Below are positions 34,284-42,002 of a stretch of DNA of 64,000 nucleotides, one piece after another. Source of the stretch: Paraburkholderia rhizosphaerae (GTDB lineage Bacteria; Pseudomonadota; Gammaproteobacteria; Burkholderiales; Burkholderiaceae). The translations under genes and the position numbers were made by a program. Where the stretch lies: positions 103,932-167,931 of the forward strand of contig NZ_SORE01000018.1 in the NCBI RefSeq assembly GCF_004366595.1. Reading direction: 5' to 3'. The notes beneath the pieces are model-generated. The model saw only the letters and a program-made list of their open reading frames with translations. It ran no database searches and was not told where the DNA came from. Within the stretch, counting starts at the first letter, position 1. Every line of letters starts with the position of its first letter.

Positions 34284-36082
34284 GGCTGAAGTCACTGCAG
34301 ATCGAATCTCTGGGCGACGGAGGTTGGGAAAGCCCGCTCCTAGAGTTTGGCTACAGGACCACGATGCTGTTTGCGCGTAACGGCAGCGGGAAGACCCCTG
34401 TCGTCCGTGCGCTTGCGTCCGCGCTGGGGTTCCCTAACAGCTTTCGAACTGACATCCTTGAGAAGTGCAAGGCGGTTGTCCTGCGTGCCGAGTCGGAAGG
34501 GAAACCGCTCACGATCTGCCGCACCATTGAAGCGACGAACGAGGGGTTTTACGCCACGATTGACTTCGATGGTGAGCAGACCGAACACCATTCACAGGGT
34601 ACCTTCTCGCTCGCGCTATTCCAGCTTCTTGGGCTGAAGCCGCCACGGCTTGTGTCGACAAGGGGCGAGGAAGCGCAGCCCTACATCTCAACCTTGTTGC
34701 CGGTGTTCTACCTCATACAAGGCTACGGATATTCGGCTGCCTACCGCGCCCCAAACTCGTTCATCGCTGACCAATTTGCGGAAATGGTGCGTTTCGCCTT
34801 CGGGCTGAACCCCAAGCATTCCTATGAGGTCAAGAAGACCCTTATCGAAGAGAGGAGTGCCCTAGAGGCGCAAACACGCAAGATCGTTGCTGCACAGCGT
34901 GTGCTCGAGTACCAGAGTCGCGGCGTGGACGACAGCGATGCAAACCAAGCGGTGCTGCAGCGGACGGCTGAAAACCTGACGCAGCAAATCGACGGACTTC
35001 GTGAATCCGTGGACGCGAGGGGAACAGCGAGTTCGACGCTCACGGAACTCCTGCGTCAGAAGGATCTCCAAATTCGAGCTCGGCAATTGGAGCTTTTCGA
35101 ACTGCAGAATCGTGTCGCGGGCATCGAGACCATCCGGGCGGAAATTGATGGCGAGGTCAAGACCCTCGGGCTGAACGAAGAGGCCCGGCGTGTCTTCACG
35201 TCATTTCAGGAAATCTGCCGCGTGCCGAACTGCGGGTTGTTTCTGGGTAGCACGGAATCGTACGGGAAGAACCTGCTGTATCTCAAGGACCAAATCAAGG
35301 ACCTTGAGCGGAACAGCCAGCGTGCCGAGATTCGTGTTGAGCAATTGGAGGAGCGGCTTGAGGAGCTAGGCGCGGAGCGCCAGACGCTCGTTGACAACCT
35401 CGAGTCGCCCAATACCTCGGGCGTCGATCAGTTAGTGACGGCTGTGCAGGCCTTGACCAAGCAACTTGTCGGCGTGCAGGGCGAACTCGGCCGAATCTCT
35501 GGGTTGAAGGAAGAGCGCTCGAAGCTATTCAAGCTGGAGCGAGAACGCGATCGTATCCAGGATCGCATTGACGGGCTGTCCAACACTGGTAGAGCCGATC
35601 ATGAGTTCAATAAGCTTCGATTGACCCTACGCGAACTCACAGTGAAGTGGATGCAGACGCTTGAGACACAAAATGTGTCGACGAACGTCGACATTGACTT
35701 GAATCTGCGCTTTACGTTCGGAGGCGAAACGCTTGATGTCATCGGCAGTGGCGGCAGCAGTAGCACGACGATCAGACTAGTCCTCGCCATACACGCGGCT
35801 CTACTAGAGGCGTATCTGTCTGATAAATCTCGTCCATTCCGCTTCCTGATCCTCGATACTCCGAAGCAAGAGGAACTCCACACTGCCGACCTAGCCCGAT
35901 ACCTCACGGAGCTCGAGAAGATGTGCGAGGCAAACGATGCCCAGCTTCTCTTTTCGTCCACCGAGTATGACCACCCAACCGGGTCGAAGGACAAGCGTTG
36001 GCTGCCAAGCTACCGTGGACCGGACAAGCCGATGTACCTCGGCAAGCGAAGCGATCTGCTAGCACATGATGAGCCCACGTGA
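34280..36082 (+). CDS. ABC-3C SMC/Rad50-like ATPase
   Basis: A 600-residue protein starting at TTG 34280, with AGGGGAAG upstream. It has a Walker A ('LFARNGSGKTPVVRALASAL', residues about 31-50), two long coiled-coil arms (about 200-290 and 345-450) and a central zinc-hook-like 'ICRVPNCGLFLGS'. The ABC signature is 'GSGGSSSTTIRLVLAIHAALLEAY' and the Walker B is 'FRFLILDTPKQEEL'. This is the Rad50-like plan of ABC-3C ATPases. It presumably senses foreign or damaged DNA ends and controls the DUF4297 nuclease encoded just upstream. Confidence 0.8.
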   Translation: MRLKSLQIESLGDGGWESPLLEFGYRTTMLFARNGSGKTPVVRALASALGFPNSFRTDILEKCKAVVLRAESEGKPLTICRTIEATNEGFYATIDFDGEQTEHHSQGTFSLALFQLLGLKPPRLVSTRGEEAQPYISTLLPVFYLIQGYGYSAAYRAPNSFIADQFAEMVRFAFGLNPKHSYEVKKTLIEERSALEAQTRKIVAAQRVLEYQSRGVDDSDANQAVLQRTAENLTQQIDGLRESVDARGTASSTLTELLRQKDLQIRARQLELFELQNRVAGIETIRAEIDGEVKTLGLNEEARRVFTSFQEICRVPNCGLFLGSTESYGKNLLYLKDQIKDLERNSQRAEIRVEQLEERLEELGAERQTLVDNLESPNTSGVDQLVTAVQALTKQLVGVQGELGRISGLKEERSKLFKLERERDRIQDRIDGLSNTGRADHEFNKLRLTLRELTVKWMQTLETQNVSTNVDIDLNLRFTFGGETLDVIGSGGSSSTTIRLVLAIHAALLEAYLSDKSRPFRFLILDTPKQEELHTADLARYLTELEKMCEANDAQLLFSSTEYDHPTGSKDKRWLPSYRGPDKPMYLGKRSDLLAHDEPT

Positions 36083-36373
36083 TAGAACAACCGAGCTAAA
36101 TCATACGGCGTCGATGAATGCGCGCAAGATGACAGCATGCGGACCGCTGCAGTTATTTTTGTCTGCCTCCGTGCTCTTGATTTAGTGAATGTAGCACGCA
36201 GACAGCATTGGATAATTCTGCTTATACGCCGAGTCACCGCAACGAGTTCAAGAAGAAACACTAATCGCTGATGACCTCAGTATTCCCTCGATTCGACAAC
36301 AGCAATTCGTGTTGCATCCATCACAGCAATCGAGGAAAATGCATTGGATGTCTAATCAAATAGAAGTGAAGTG
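36083..36373. other. Intergenic stretch between ABC-3C and symE
   Basis: A+T-richer than the surroundings, with no credible gene. It ends in a perfect 7-base-arm inverted repeat, ATCGTCG-AAC-CGACGAT, at 36374-36390, just before the symE leader repeat. Confidence 0.4.
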
Positions 36374-36395
36374 ATCGTCGAACCGACGATTCCAG

Positions 36396-36489
36396 CATCA
36401 AGGAGAAGTGGCAGTAGAAAAAGCGCGGGCCGAATGGGCTGCAACCCAAACGACCCGCTAACCACAACCAACTCACCAAGGAGTTGACT
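36396..36489 (+). promoter_or_regulatory. Structured symE leader with sequestered ribosome site
   Basis: The leader is shared with the copy at 4445. A nested hairpin pairs GCGGG (36424-36428) with CCCGC (36454-36458), and inside it TGGG (36435-36438) with CCCA (36445-36448). A second hairpin pairs CAACTC (36469-36474) with GAGTTG (36481-36486) around the loop ACCAAG. It thus occludes part of the AAGGAG ribosome site (36478-36483) that precedes ATG 36490. Confidence 0.65.
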
Positions 36490-36732
36490 ATGGCTAAGGC
36501 CAATCATAAATCAGCAAAGCACCATTCGGTTCGAATCTTGACCGTATCGCGTCAGCGTCGCCCCTGGGTTCGTCCTAAGGACTATTACTCCTGCTGGACC
36601 TGCAAGCCGGACTATCCGGATGCGCCTTGGATTCGTCTTGCGGGGCGATGGCTGGAGAAAGCGGGGTTTCCGATTTCAAGTCAGGTTCGGGTAGAAGTTG
36701 AAGAAGGCAAGCTTACTATCACGCCTGCGTGA
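36490..36732 (+). CDS. symE: SymE-family type I toxin-antitoxin toxin
   Basis: From ATG 36490 the 80-residue protein reads MAKANHKSAKHHSVRILTVS, then 'DYPDAPWIRLAGRWLEKAGFPISSQVRVEVEEGKLTITPA'. The 'IRLAGRWLEKAGF' and 'V.VEEGKLTI' core is the AbrB-related SymE fold. In E. coli, SymE is an SOS-induced toxin that condenses the nucleoid or affects RNA, and the antisense RNA SymR represses it. No antisense RNA can be proven here. It follows the ABC-3C genes. Two broken copies lie at 4445-4615 and 61051-61250. Confidence 0.88.
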   Translation: MAKANHKSAKHHSVRILTVSRQRRPWVRPKDYYSCWTCKPDYPDAPWIRLAGRWLEKAGFPISSQVRVEVEEGKLTITPA

Positions 36733-36826
36733 TCTGAGTAGTTACCGACGGGCCACCGGCATGTCCCGACGAGCGCCTGATTAAGTAGCCGAGCTTCTAC
36801 CATCAAAGCCGACAGGACACTCCGTA

Positions 36827-36865
36827 GACCCCGCGACCGGCAAGGCTCACGGGGTCTTTCTTTCC
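36827..36865 (+). terminator. Rho-independent terminator after symE
   Basis: GACCCCG (36827-36833) pairs with CGGGGTC (36850-36856) around a 16-base loop, followed by a T-rich TTTCTTT tail. It closes the symE transcript about 95 bases after its stop. Confidence 0.6.
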
Positions 36866-36975
36866 TGCACTAATGTGACGGTCTTTCGGCACTACCGGCA
36901 TTAGAGTTCGCGCACTCCCCTGTTACGGCACTGCCCATTCACGCCCTTCCATCCAGCCAGCACTTCCAAACCCCC

Positions 36976-38376
36976 TCACATCATCGGCATATGCAAATGA
37001 TGCGGATCCCTGAGCGTTTCAGCGACCCGCTTTAGCGCCTCACGGCAACCCGCACGATCCTGAGGCCCACCAAGACACACCCGTATCGCATTCGGCGGAT
37101 TGCCATCAGTCGAAAACGCCGCACCCGCCACCGTACCCACACCCTGATTGCGCAACTGCAGCGCAAGCTCCGGCGCGCTCCAGTTGCAGTACGACGGAAT
37201 CGCCAGCCACAGATGAAACCCATCGCTCTGCGCATCGAACCGCCACTCATTCAGTTCTTCCGCCGCAATCCCCTGACGCGCATTCGCTTCACTACGAATC
37301 GCGGATAGCATGTCGTGCGCCGTACCGTCATTAACCCACTGCGTCGCAAGCATCACAGTAAAAGGACTAGGCATCACCGTAGTCGCGCGCAACGCGCCCG
37401 ATATACGCTGCGCCTGCCGCGCACTCGGCGCGCGAAGATAAGCAACACGCAGTCCCGCGCCGAACGTCTTCGAAAACCCGGTCACGTAGTAAGTCAGATC
37501 CGGCGCGAGAGTCGCCAGCGCGACCGGCTTGTGCGCCGGTAGCCACCCGTATGCATCGTCTTCAATGATCGGCACGCTGTAGCGCAACGCGACGTCCGCG
37601 AGCGCCTCGCGCCGCTGGCTCGACAGCGTCAGCGTGCTCGGGTTCTGCAACGTCGGGTTGCAATAGAACGCGCCGGGCTTTTCGCTCTTGCACAACGCTT
37701 CGAACGCATGCGGCAACGGGCCCTCGTCGTCGCGCGGCAGCGGTTGCAGACGCACCCCCAATTGCGATGCGATCGCCTTGATACCTGGGTAAGCGAGCGT
37801 ATCGAGGCAGATCGTCTCGCCGGGCCGCGCGAGTTGCGACACGAGCGCCACGAGCGCGCTATGAATGCCCGGGCATACGAGCACCGTGTCTTCCGTGCAC
37901 TCGGGCAATCTATCCTTGAGCCACGCGCGCCCCGCCGCCCGGTCATCCGGCGTGCCGCCGAAATCCTGGTAACGCAGCAGCCGGTAAGGGTCGGTCTGCG
38001 CAAACAGCTGCGATGCCGAATCGCGCAGGCGCGCAACGAGTTCCGGCGGTTCGGGCGGCATGTTCATCGACATCTCGACGCTGCTGCCGCCCGCAAGCGG
38101 CAAGGTCTGCGTGCGCCCTCGCACGAACGTGCCGCTGCCCGCGCGCGCATCCAGCAGCCCCCGCTTGCGCGCCTCCGCATACGCGCGCGCGATCGTCGTG
38201 TAGTTCAGCTGCAGCGCGCAGGCCAGATCGCGCAAGCCGGGCAGACGGTCGCGCGGACGCAGCCGGCCGCTCGCAAGGTCTTCCTCGATCAAATCCGGAA
38301 TCACCAGATAAGCCGGTTTGCGACTTTCAGTCAGCCGCTTCTGCCAGTGATGCGTGAGGCTGTCCACGATACGCAT
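36976..38376 (-). CDS. MocR-family regulator (GntR HTH fused to aminotransferase-like domain)
   Basis: The 466-residue protein has an N-terminal GntR winged helix ('RLPGLRDLACALQLNYTTIARAYAEARKRGLLDARAGSGTFV'). A fold-type-I PLP domain follows, with 'YCNPTLQNPSTLT', 'IIEDDAYGWL' and the PLP-lysine in 'VTGFSKTFGAGLRVAYL'. MocR proteins use PLP adducts of amines or amino acids as effectors. It is divergent from the ten-gene nitrilase operon with about 385 bases between starts, and the shared region has three copies of TGATTGCAT. It is the obvious candidate controller. Confidence 0.88.
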   Translation of the reverse strand: MRIVDSLTHHWQKRLTESRKPAYLVIPDLIEEDLASGRLRPRDRLPGLRDLACALQLNYTTIARAYAEARKRGLLDARAGSGTFVRGRTQTLPLAGGSSVEMSMNMPPEPPELVARLRDSASQLFAQTDPYRLLRYQDFGGTPDDRAAGRAWLKDRLPECTEDTVLVCPGIHSALVALVSQLARPGETICLDTLAYPGIKAIASQLGVRLQPLPRDDEGPLPHAFEALCKSEKPGAFYCNPTLQNPSTLTLSSQRREALADVALRYSVPIIEDDAYGWLPAHKPVALATLAPDLTYYVTGFSKTFGAGLRVAYLRAPSARQAQRISGALRATTVMPSPFTVMLATQWVNDGTAHDMLSAIRSEANARQGIAAEELNEWRFDAQSDGFHLWLAIPSYCNWSAPELALQLRNQGVGTVAGAAFSTDGNPPNAIRVCLGGPQDRAGCREALKRVAETLRDPHHLHMPMM

Positions 38377-38449
38377 TCCTTAACGGGTCGCTAAAAAAAT
38401 AACACGACGTCCCCACCGGAAAACAATTTTCTTTGATGCGCCGCGCAGC

Positions 38450-38648
38450 TTGATTGCATTGATCGCATCAATGCACGTCCGCGGGGTATCGCGCACCACG
38501 TGCACGCACAGCGCGCATCGCCGCTGCGCAGAGAAGGTGCGCACGCAATCGATGCAATCAGCCGCAAAGCCCCATCCAGCAAGCGTTGCAAAGAATTTTT
38601 CGGGTCGCTCGAACTTTTTGGCTTTGATTGATCGGCAATTGATTGCAT
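38450..38648. promoter_or_regulatory. Repeated TGATTGCAT words, candidate MocR operator
   Basis: The 9-base word TGATTGCAT occurs at 38451-38459 and 38640-38648, and its reverse complement ATGCAATCA at about 38552-38560. A variant TTGATCGCATCAA follows the first copy. Three exact copies within 200 bases between divergent MocR and operon genes suggest a protein-binding array. The right-hand copy sits just upstream of the sigma-54-like promoter. Confidence 0.5.
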
Positions 38649-38663
38649 GAACCGCGCCGGAAA

Positions 38664-38680
38664 TTGGCATATCCGTTGCG
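38664..38680 (+). promoter_or_regulatory. Sigma-54 (-24/-12) promoter candidate
   Basis: TTGGCATATCCGTTGCG has the invariant GG and GC doublets at the exact 12-base offset and matches TGGCA-N6-TTGC. Transcription would start near 38691, about 70 bases before the first ATG of the nitrogen-starvation operon, with GGAG at 38752. Sigma-54 control fits a nitrogen-related operon. Confidence 0.55.
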
Positions 38681-38761
38681 TTATGCAGCGGGCCGGCCCG
38701 GATACCCATGCGGGCCGCTTCAGATTCATTCGATCCCTTACGCGACTCATTGGAGAGCACC

Positions 38762-39244
38762 ATGCCTGCCGTCACGAAACCATTGCATCAGAAAGGCGAT
38801 TATCTGGTCGACTACGAAGAAAAGGTCTTTCCCGACGTCAAGGCCGAGCCCGGCGAAAAGGCCCTCGTCACCTTTCATACCGTGGCTTTCGAAGGCTCGA
38901 TCGGTTTCGTCAACCTGTTGCAAGCGACGCGTTTGCAGCGCAAAGGCTTCGAAACGTCAGTACTGCTGTACGGGCCCGGCGTCACGCTCGGTTTGCAGCG
39001 CGGCTTTCCGACGCTCGGCGACGAGGCGTTTCCCGGCCATCTGAACTTCAACAAGCAGCTGATCAAGTTCATGGAGGAAGGCGGCAAGGTCTATGCATGC
39101 CGTTTCGCGTTGCAGGCGCTGTACGGCCACGGCGAAGCGTCGCTGATCGAAGGCATCCGGCCGATCAACCCGCTCGATGTGCTCGATCTCCAGCTGATGC
39201 ATCGCAAGGAAGACGCGCTGATCATCCATACGTGGACCGTCTGA
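38762..39244 (+). CDS. MSMEG_0572/Sll0783-family nitrogen starvation response protein
   Basis: The 160-residue protein starts MPAVTKPLHQKGDYLVDYEE. It has 'VTFHTVAFEGSIGFVNLLQATRLQRKGFETSVLLYGPGVTLGLQRGFPTLG' and ends 'LDVLDLQLMHRKEDALIIHTWTV', the pattern of the Sll0783/MSMEG_0572 family, with a DsrE-like flavour. The cyanobacterial homologue Sll0783 is nitrogen-starvation induced and needed for normal polyhydroxybutyrate build-up; its biochemistry is unknown. It is first in the operon, downstream of a sigma-54-like promoter. It corresponds, as I recall, to NitB of the Nit1C cluster. Confidence 0.85.
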   Translation: MPAVTKPLHQKGDYLVDYEEKVFPDVKAEPGEKALVTFHTVAFEGSIGFVNLLQATRLQRKGFETSVLLYGPGVTLGLQRGFPTLGDEAFPGHLNFNKQLIKFMEEGGKVYACRFALQALYGHGEASLIEGIRPINPLDVLDLQLMHRKEDALIIHTWTV

Positions 39245-39256
39245 CGGGGACCTGCG

Positions 39257-40324
39257 ATGGCCGACCAGCGAATCATCCGTGCGGCGGCGGTGCAGCTCGC
39301 GCCCGATTTCGAGCGGCCCGGCGGCACGCTCGACAAGGTCTGCGCGGCGCTCGATGAAGCCGCGGCGAAAGGCGTTCAGCTCGCGGTCTTTCCCGAGACG
39401 TTCGTGCCCTACTACCCGTACTTTTCCTTTGTGCGTCCGCCGGTCGCATCGGGCGCCGATCACATGCGCCTGTACGAGCACGCGGTGGTGGTGCCCGGCC
39501 CGGTCACCCAGGCGGTTGCGGAGCGCGCGCGGCGGCACCGGATGGTCGTCGTGCTCGGCGTGAACGAACGCGACTACGGCAGCCTGTACAACACGCAACT
39601 CGTGTTCGACGCGGACGGCCGTCTCGCGCTGAAGCGCCGCAAGCTCACGCCGACGTTTCACGAGCGGATGATCTGGGGCCAGGGCGACGCGGCCGGCCTG
39701 AAGGTCGTGCAGACCGCGTACGCACGCGTCGGAGCGCTCGCGTGCTGGGAGCATTACAACCCGCTCGCGCGCTATGCGCTGATGACGCAGCACGAGGAAA
39801 TCCACTGCAGCCAGTTCCCCGGTTCGCTGGTTGGGCCGATTTTCGCGGAGCAGATCGAGGTGACGATCCGCCACCATGCGCTCGAATCCGGCTGCTTCGT
39901 CGTCAATTCGACCGGGTGGCTGACCGACGCGCAGATCGAATCGGTGACGCCCGATCCGAAGCTTCAGAAGGCGCTGCGCGGCGGTTGCCATGCGGCGATC
40001 GTGTCGCCTGAAGGCCAGCACCTGGCGGAGCCGCTGCGCGAAGGCGAAGGCATGGTGATCGCGGACCTCGACATGGCGCTGATCACCAAGCGCAAACGGA
40101 TGATGGACTCAGTCGGCCATTACGCGCGGCCCGAATTGCTGAGCCTCGCGATCAACGACCGGCCGGCCACGACGTCGATGCCGATGGCCGCCTCGATGGC
40201 CTCCTCCTTCGGCCCGGCGTTCGATCCGATGCAGACCGCCGCAGCCGCCGGGCCCGGCGGCGCAACCACCGATTCAACCTCAGGAGGCGACCATGAACGC
40301 CAGCACGAATCTGTCGCCGGTTGA
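39257..40324 (+). CDS. nitC: Nit6803-family aliphatic nitrilase of the Nit cluster
   Basis: The 355-residue enzyme carries the Glu ('FPETFVPYYPYFSF'), Lys ('KRRKLTPTFHERMIWGQGD') and Cys ('LACWEHYNPLARYAL') of nitrilases. It converts a nitrile to acid plus ammonia. In cyanotrophic pseudomonads the cluster nitrilase (NitC, recalled) is needed to use cyanide as nitrogen source. It starts 12 bases after the first gene, and a C-terminal Ala/Gly-rich tail overlaps the next gene by 32 bases. It is clearly paralogous to the orphan nitrilase at 12459-13445. Confidence 0.9.
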   Translation: MADQRIIRAAAVQLAPDFERPGGTLDKVCAALDEAAAKGVQLAVFPETFVPYYPYFSFVRPPVASGADHMRLYEHAVVVPGPVTQAVAERARRHRMVVVLGVNERDYGSLYNTQLVFDADGRLALKRRKLTPTFHERMIWGQGDAAGLKVVQTAYARVGALACWEHYNPLARYALMTQHEEIHCSQFPGSLVGPIFAEQIEVTIRHHALESGCFVVNSTGWLTDAQIESVTPDPKLQKALRGGCHAAIVSPEGQHLAEPLREGEGMVIADLDMALITKRKRMMDSVGHYARPELLSLAINDRPATTSMPMAASMASSFGPAFDPMQTAAAAGPGGATTDSTSGGDHERQHESVAG

Positions 40325-41429
40325 CGCGCGCGCCAGCGAGCAGCGGATGATGGACCTGCGCACCGAACTGCAATCCGCCGGCCTGCGCCTTGTCGATCCG
40401 CACGCGGGCGCCGCGAGCCGTCGCGGCGGCGCGGGCCCGTCGGATCACAAGGCGGTGATCGTCGATGGCGTGCCGATCATGGTGCCGGTCCACACGAGTT
40501 CCGCGTGGGATTCGCCGTTCGTCGCCGGCGCGCCGGATGCGTCGGGTGACAGCACGCTGATGCGCGGCACGATTCGAATCGCGACCATCAGCTTCGCGCA
40601 AGCGCCGCGCTTCACGCGGCTGCAAACGCTCGATGGCGTGCCCTACTCGCATATCGCGACGCTGCACGGCACCGACGTGCTCGCGACGACCGTGCTGCAA
40701 ACCTGCATCCGCTATGAAAGCCGCAAGAAAAGCTGCAAGTTCTGCGCGATCGGTCAGTCGCTTGCCGCCGGCCGCACGATTGCACGCAAGACACCGGAGC
40801 AGCTTGCCGAAGTCGCGCGCGCCGCGGTGTTGCTCGACGGTGTCAAACATATGGTGCTGACCACCGGCACGCCGCCGACTCCCGATCGCGGCGCGCAGAT
40901 TCTCTGTGAGAGCTCCTTTGCGATCAAAGCGGCAGTCGACCTGCCGATTCAGGCGCAATGCGAGCCGCCCGACGACGACCGCTGGTTCGAGCGGATGAAG
41001 GCAAGCGGCATCGATACGCTCGGCATGCATCTCGAAGCGGTCACCCCCGCGGTCCGCGAGCGGATCATGCCCGGCAAGGCGAGCGTGCCGGTGTCGCGTT
41101 ACATGGACGCGTTCAAGGCAGCCGTCGCGGTGTTCGGGCGTGGGCAGGTCAGCACCTACATGCTCGCGGGCCTCGGCGACAGCGCGGACGCGATCCTGTC
41201 GATGTCGCGCGAGCTGATCGCGCTCGGCGTCTATCCGTTCGTCGTGCCGTTCGTGCCGATCAGCGGCACGCCGCTCGAAGACCATCCCGCGCCATCGCCG
41301 GAATTCATGAAGTCGATTCTCGCGCCGCTTGGCGCGATGCTGCGCGACGCGCAGATGCGTTCAGCCGATATCAAGGCCGGCTGCGGCAAATGCGGCGCGT
41401 GTTCGTCGCTTGCATCGTACGAGGCTTAA
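40293..41429 (+). CDS. MSMEG_0568-family radical SAM protein
   Basis: The 378-residue protein begins at ATG 40293 with AGGAGG upstream, inside the nitrilase 3' end. It has an unusual radical-SAM cluster, CIRYESRKKSCKFC, spaced CX9CX2C rather than CX3CX2C, as in this family. 'GTPPTPDRGAQIL' and 'ISGTPLED' are biotin-synthase-like. A second Cys group at the C-terminus ('AGCGKCGACSS') may hold another Fe-S cluster. It corresponds to NitD of Nit1C clusters. The reaction is unknown. Confidence 0.87.
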   Translation: MNASTNLSPVDARASEQRMMDLRTELQSAGLRLVDPHAGAASRRGGAGPSDHKAVIVDGVPIMVPVHTSSAWDSPFVAGAPDASGDSTLMRGTIRIATISFAQAPRFTRLQTLDGVPYSHIATLHGTDVLATTVLQTCIRYESRKKSCKFCAIGQSLAAGRTIARKTPEQLAEVARAAVLLDGVKHMVLTTGTPPTPDRGAQILCESSFAIKAAVDLPIQAQCEPPDDDRWFERMKASGIDTLGMHLEAVTPAVRERIMPGKASVPVSRYMDAFKAAVAVFGRGQVSTYMLAGLGDSADAILSMSRELIALGVYPFVVPFVPISGTPLEDHPAPSPEFMKSILAPLGAMLRDAQMRSADIKAGCGKCGACSSLASYEA

Positions 41430-41432
41430 GTC

Positions 41433-42002
41433 ATGTATTGCGACACCTTCGATCTGGCTAGCGAAGCGGCGCCGCTCGAATTCACGCCGGCGGAGTACCG
41501 CATCAAATGGGCGACGCTGCCGTGGGAAACCGAGCGCGCCTACGCGCTGCGGCGCGCGGTGTTTTGCATCGAGCAGGGCATTTTCGCCGGCGACGACCGC
41601 GACGAGATCGACCGTCACGCGAAGCTGTTGGTGGCGTTGAGCTGCGTCGCGGGCATGCCCGAGCAGGTGGTCGGCACCGTGCGGATTCACGAGACCGCGC
41701 CGCGCGTATGGCTCGGTTCGCGCCTTGCGGTCCACGCGGCGTTCCGTTCGCACGGGCGGCTCGGTTCGACGTTGATCCGGCTCGCCGTATCCAGTGCGCA
41801 CGCGCTCGGTTGCGACAGGTTCGACGCGCATGTGCAGAGCCAGAACGTGCCGCTGTTCCGCCGCCTGCATTGGCATACGGTGGCCGAGGAGATGCTGTTC
41901 GGCAGGCTCCATCATCGTATGCAGGCGGACCTCGACTACTATCCGCCGTGCGCGACGCCCGAGAGCGGATTCGTCACGTCCGCGGCGCGGGGGCGCGCAT
42001 GA
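41433..42002 (+). CDS. MSMEG_0567/Sll0786-family N-acetyltransferase
   Basis: A 189-residue GNAT-type protein with 'EYRIKWATLPWETERAYALRRAVFCIEQGIF', 'VVGTVRIHE' and the CoA-binding loop region 'LAVHAAFRSHGRLGSTLIRLAV'. It is the cluster-specific nitrogen-starvation acetyltransferase (NitE type); the substrate is unknown. It starts three bases after the radical SAM stop, and its own stop overlaps the next ATG, so translation is coupled. Confidence 0.87.
   Translation: MYCDTFDLASEAAPLEFTPAEYRIKWATLPWETERAYALRRAVFCIEQGIFAGDDRDEIDRHAKLLVALSCVAGMPEQVVGTVRIHETAPRVWLGSRLAVHAAFRSHGRLGSTLIRLAVSSAHALGCDRFDAHVQSQNVPLFRRLHWHTVAEEMLFGRLHHRMQADLDYYPPCATPESGFVTSAARGRA

Noticed and set aside
36521..36545. 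GGTTCGAATC, identical to a tRNA T-loop, in symE copies 2 and 3
   Set aside because: It encodes SVRIL of SymE, and no acceptor stem, D-arm or anticodon arm can be built around it.
38640..38660. Sigma-70 promoter for the nitrilase operon
   Set aside because: No -35/-10 pair of good quality and spacing was seen. The sigma-54 pattern is clearly better.
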